From positions 1 to 64,000 of the forward strand of contig NZ_JAJUKH010000007.1 of the NCBI RefSeq assembly GCF_021538675.1: DNA of 64,000 bases. Direction: 5' to 3'. The stretch comes from Paenarthrobacter sp. AR 02 (lineage in GTDB: Bacteria; Actinomycetota; Actinomycetes; Actinomycetales; Micrococcaceae). This document shows, in pieces, positions 63,482 to 64,000 of this stretch. The number at the start of each line of letters is the position of its first letter. Position 1 is the stretch's first letter. The notes below the pieces were generated by a model. That model did no database searches. It saw only the letters and a list, made by a program, of their open reading frames with translations, and had not been told where the DNA came from. Made by a program: the position numbers and the translations under genes.

Positions 63482-64000
63482 CAGTTGGTCTCCTTGCTGG
63501 ACTGGATTGCGTTCGGGGCAGCTTCGCGGGAATCCCCGGAGAGCAGCAGGTAAAGGGCGGCCATGCGGACCGAGACACCGTTGCGTACCTGCGCAAGCAC
63601 AGTGGAACGCGGCGAATCCGCGGCGGCCGAGGAAATCTCCAGGCCGCGGTTCATGGGGCCGGGGTGCATGATGATGGTGTCCTTCATGCCAAGGTCATCC
63701 AGGGCACGCAGACGCGCGTCGTCGAAACCCCAGCGGCGCGAGTACTCGCGGGTTGATGGGAAGAACGACGCGTTCATCCGCTCGCCCTGGACACGCAGCA
63801 TCATCATGGCGTCGATGCCGGCTTCCAAGGTCTCGTCCAGGTTGTAGCTGACCTTGCAGGGCCAGTGCTCGACGCCGATGGGCAGCAGGGTGGGTGGCGC
63901 CACCAAGGTGACGTCAGCCCCAAGGGTCTTCAGCAACCAGACGTTGGAACGGGCCACCCGGGAGTGCAGGACGTCACCGGCGATTGCCACGCGCATGCCC
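63481..64000 (-). CDS. pyrB: Aspartate carbamoyltransferase catalytic subunit, C-terminal part (cut by window end)
   Basis: Second pyrimidine step, joining carbamoyl phosphate and aspartate. Only the last 173 codons are inside the window; the 5' part, with the carbamoyl phosphate site, lies beyond 64000. The visible part is the aspartate-binding domain: [23 protein letters not shown] and the [11 protein letters not shown] signature. The Met near the window edge is an internal residue. Upstream pyrR would be expected but cannot be seen. Confidence 0.96.
   Translation of the reverse strand, partial: GMRVAIAGDVLHSRVARSNVWLLKTLGADVTLVAPPTLLPIGVEHWPCKVSYNLDETLEAGIDAMMMLRVQGERMNASFFPSTREYSRRWGFDDARLRALDDLGMKDTIIMHPGPMNRGLEISSAAADSPRSTVLAQVRNGVSVRMAALYLLLSGDSREAAPNAIQSSKETN

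Overview
The window is a 64 kb piece of a high-GC actinobacterial chromosome, most likely Arthrobacter sensu lato (Paenarthrobacter/Arthrobacter, Micrococcaceae). I base this on the gene content and order: the mihF-gmk-rpoZ-coaBC-metK-priA block, comEA-comEC-holA next to leuS, and hrcA-dnaJ-rsmE. Frequent GTG/TTG starts, actinobacterial CtaF and mIHF, and a PriA without a Walker motif agree with this. It is almost entirely core chromosome. The only mobile DNA I see is the 3' end of an IS3-family element at bases 1-127. There are no tRNA or rRNA genes and no CRISPR array. After start-site correction no gene-free stretch exceeds about 300 bases; the longest (14496-14743, 22250-22529, 41495-41784) are described below or hold only promoter space.

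Layout. (1) 1-3.2 kb: IS remnant, then ctaC-ctaD-ctaF (aa3 oxidase). (2) 3.3-11 kb: erpA, an M20 dipeptidase, a DUF3043 membrane protein, pyrD, then an operon of a flavoprotein and two tandem alpha/beta hydrolases. (3) 11-18.3 kb: uppS, recO, leuA with a leucine-codon leader peptide, a secreted-type M13 metallopeptidase and an LCP cell-wall ligase. (4) 18.4-31.2 kb: the phoH-ybeY-CNNM/CBS-era operon, a GerMN lipoprotein, hrcA-dnaJ-rsmE behind a CIRCE operator, DUF3097 and DUF4870 proteins, hemW and lepA. (5) 31.4-41.7 kb: a PemK-like protein, rpsT, holA, an unusual membrane-anchored sigma factor, comEC, comEA, degV and leuS, which also has a leucine leader peptide and a terminator. (6) 41.7-50 kb: the glycerol operon glpD-glpF-glpK with a divergent SorC-type regulator, then an aldo/keto reductase, a hydrolase and a glycosyltransferase. 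(7) 50-64 kb: priA, metK, coaBC, rpoZ, gmk, mihF, then the pyrimidine operon pyrB-pyrC-(PH-like)-carA-carB-pyrF, cut by the window end inside pyrB.

How the genes work together. Pyrimidine synthesis is nearly complete (pyrB, pyrC, carAB, pyrF in one operon; pyrD separately at 6-7 kb; only pyrE is not seen). Glycerol uptake, phosphorylation and oxidation form one operon with its likely regulator. Leucine synthesis (leuA) and leucyl-tRNA charging (leuS) each sit behind a short ORF ending in or containing Leu-Leu-Leu-Ser, which suggests shared control by leucine or charged tRNA-Leu.

Most interesting item: the gene at 33556-35262 encodes one chain that combines an ECF-type sigma factor, an anti-sigma-like zinc finger, one membrane span, a proline-rich stalk and an outer beta-rich domain. 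It sits between comEC and holA, and its start overlaps the 3' end of a comEC that lacks the usual metallo-beta-lactamase domain.
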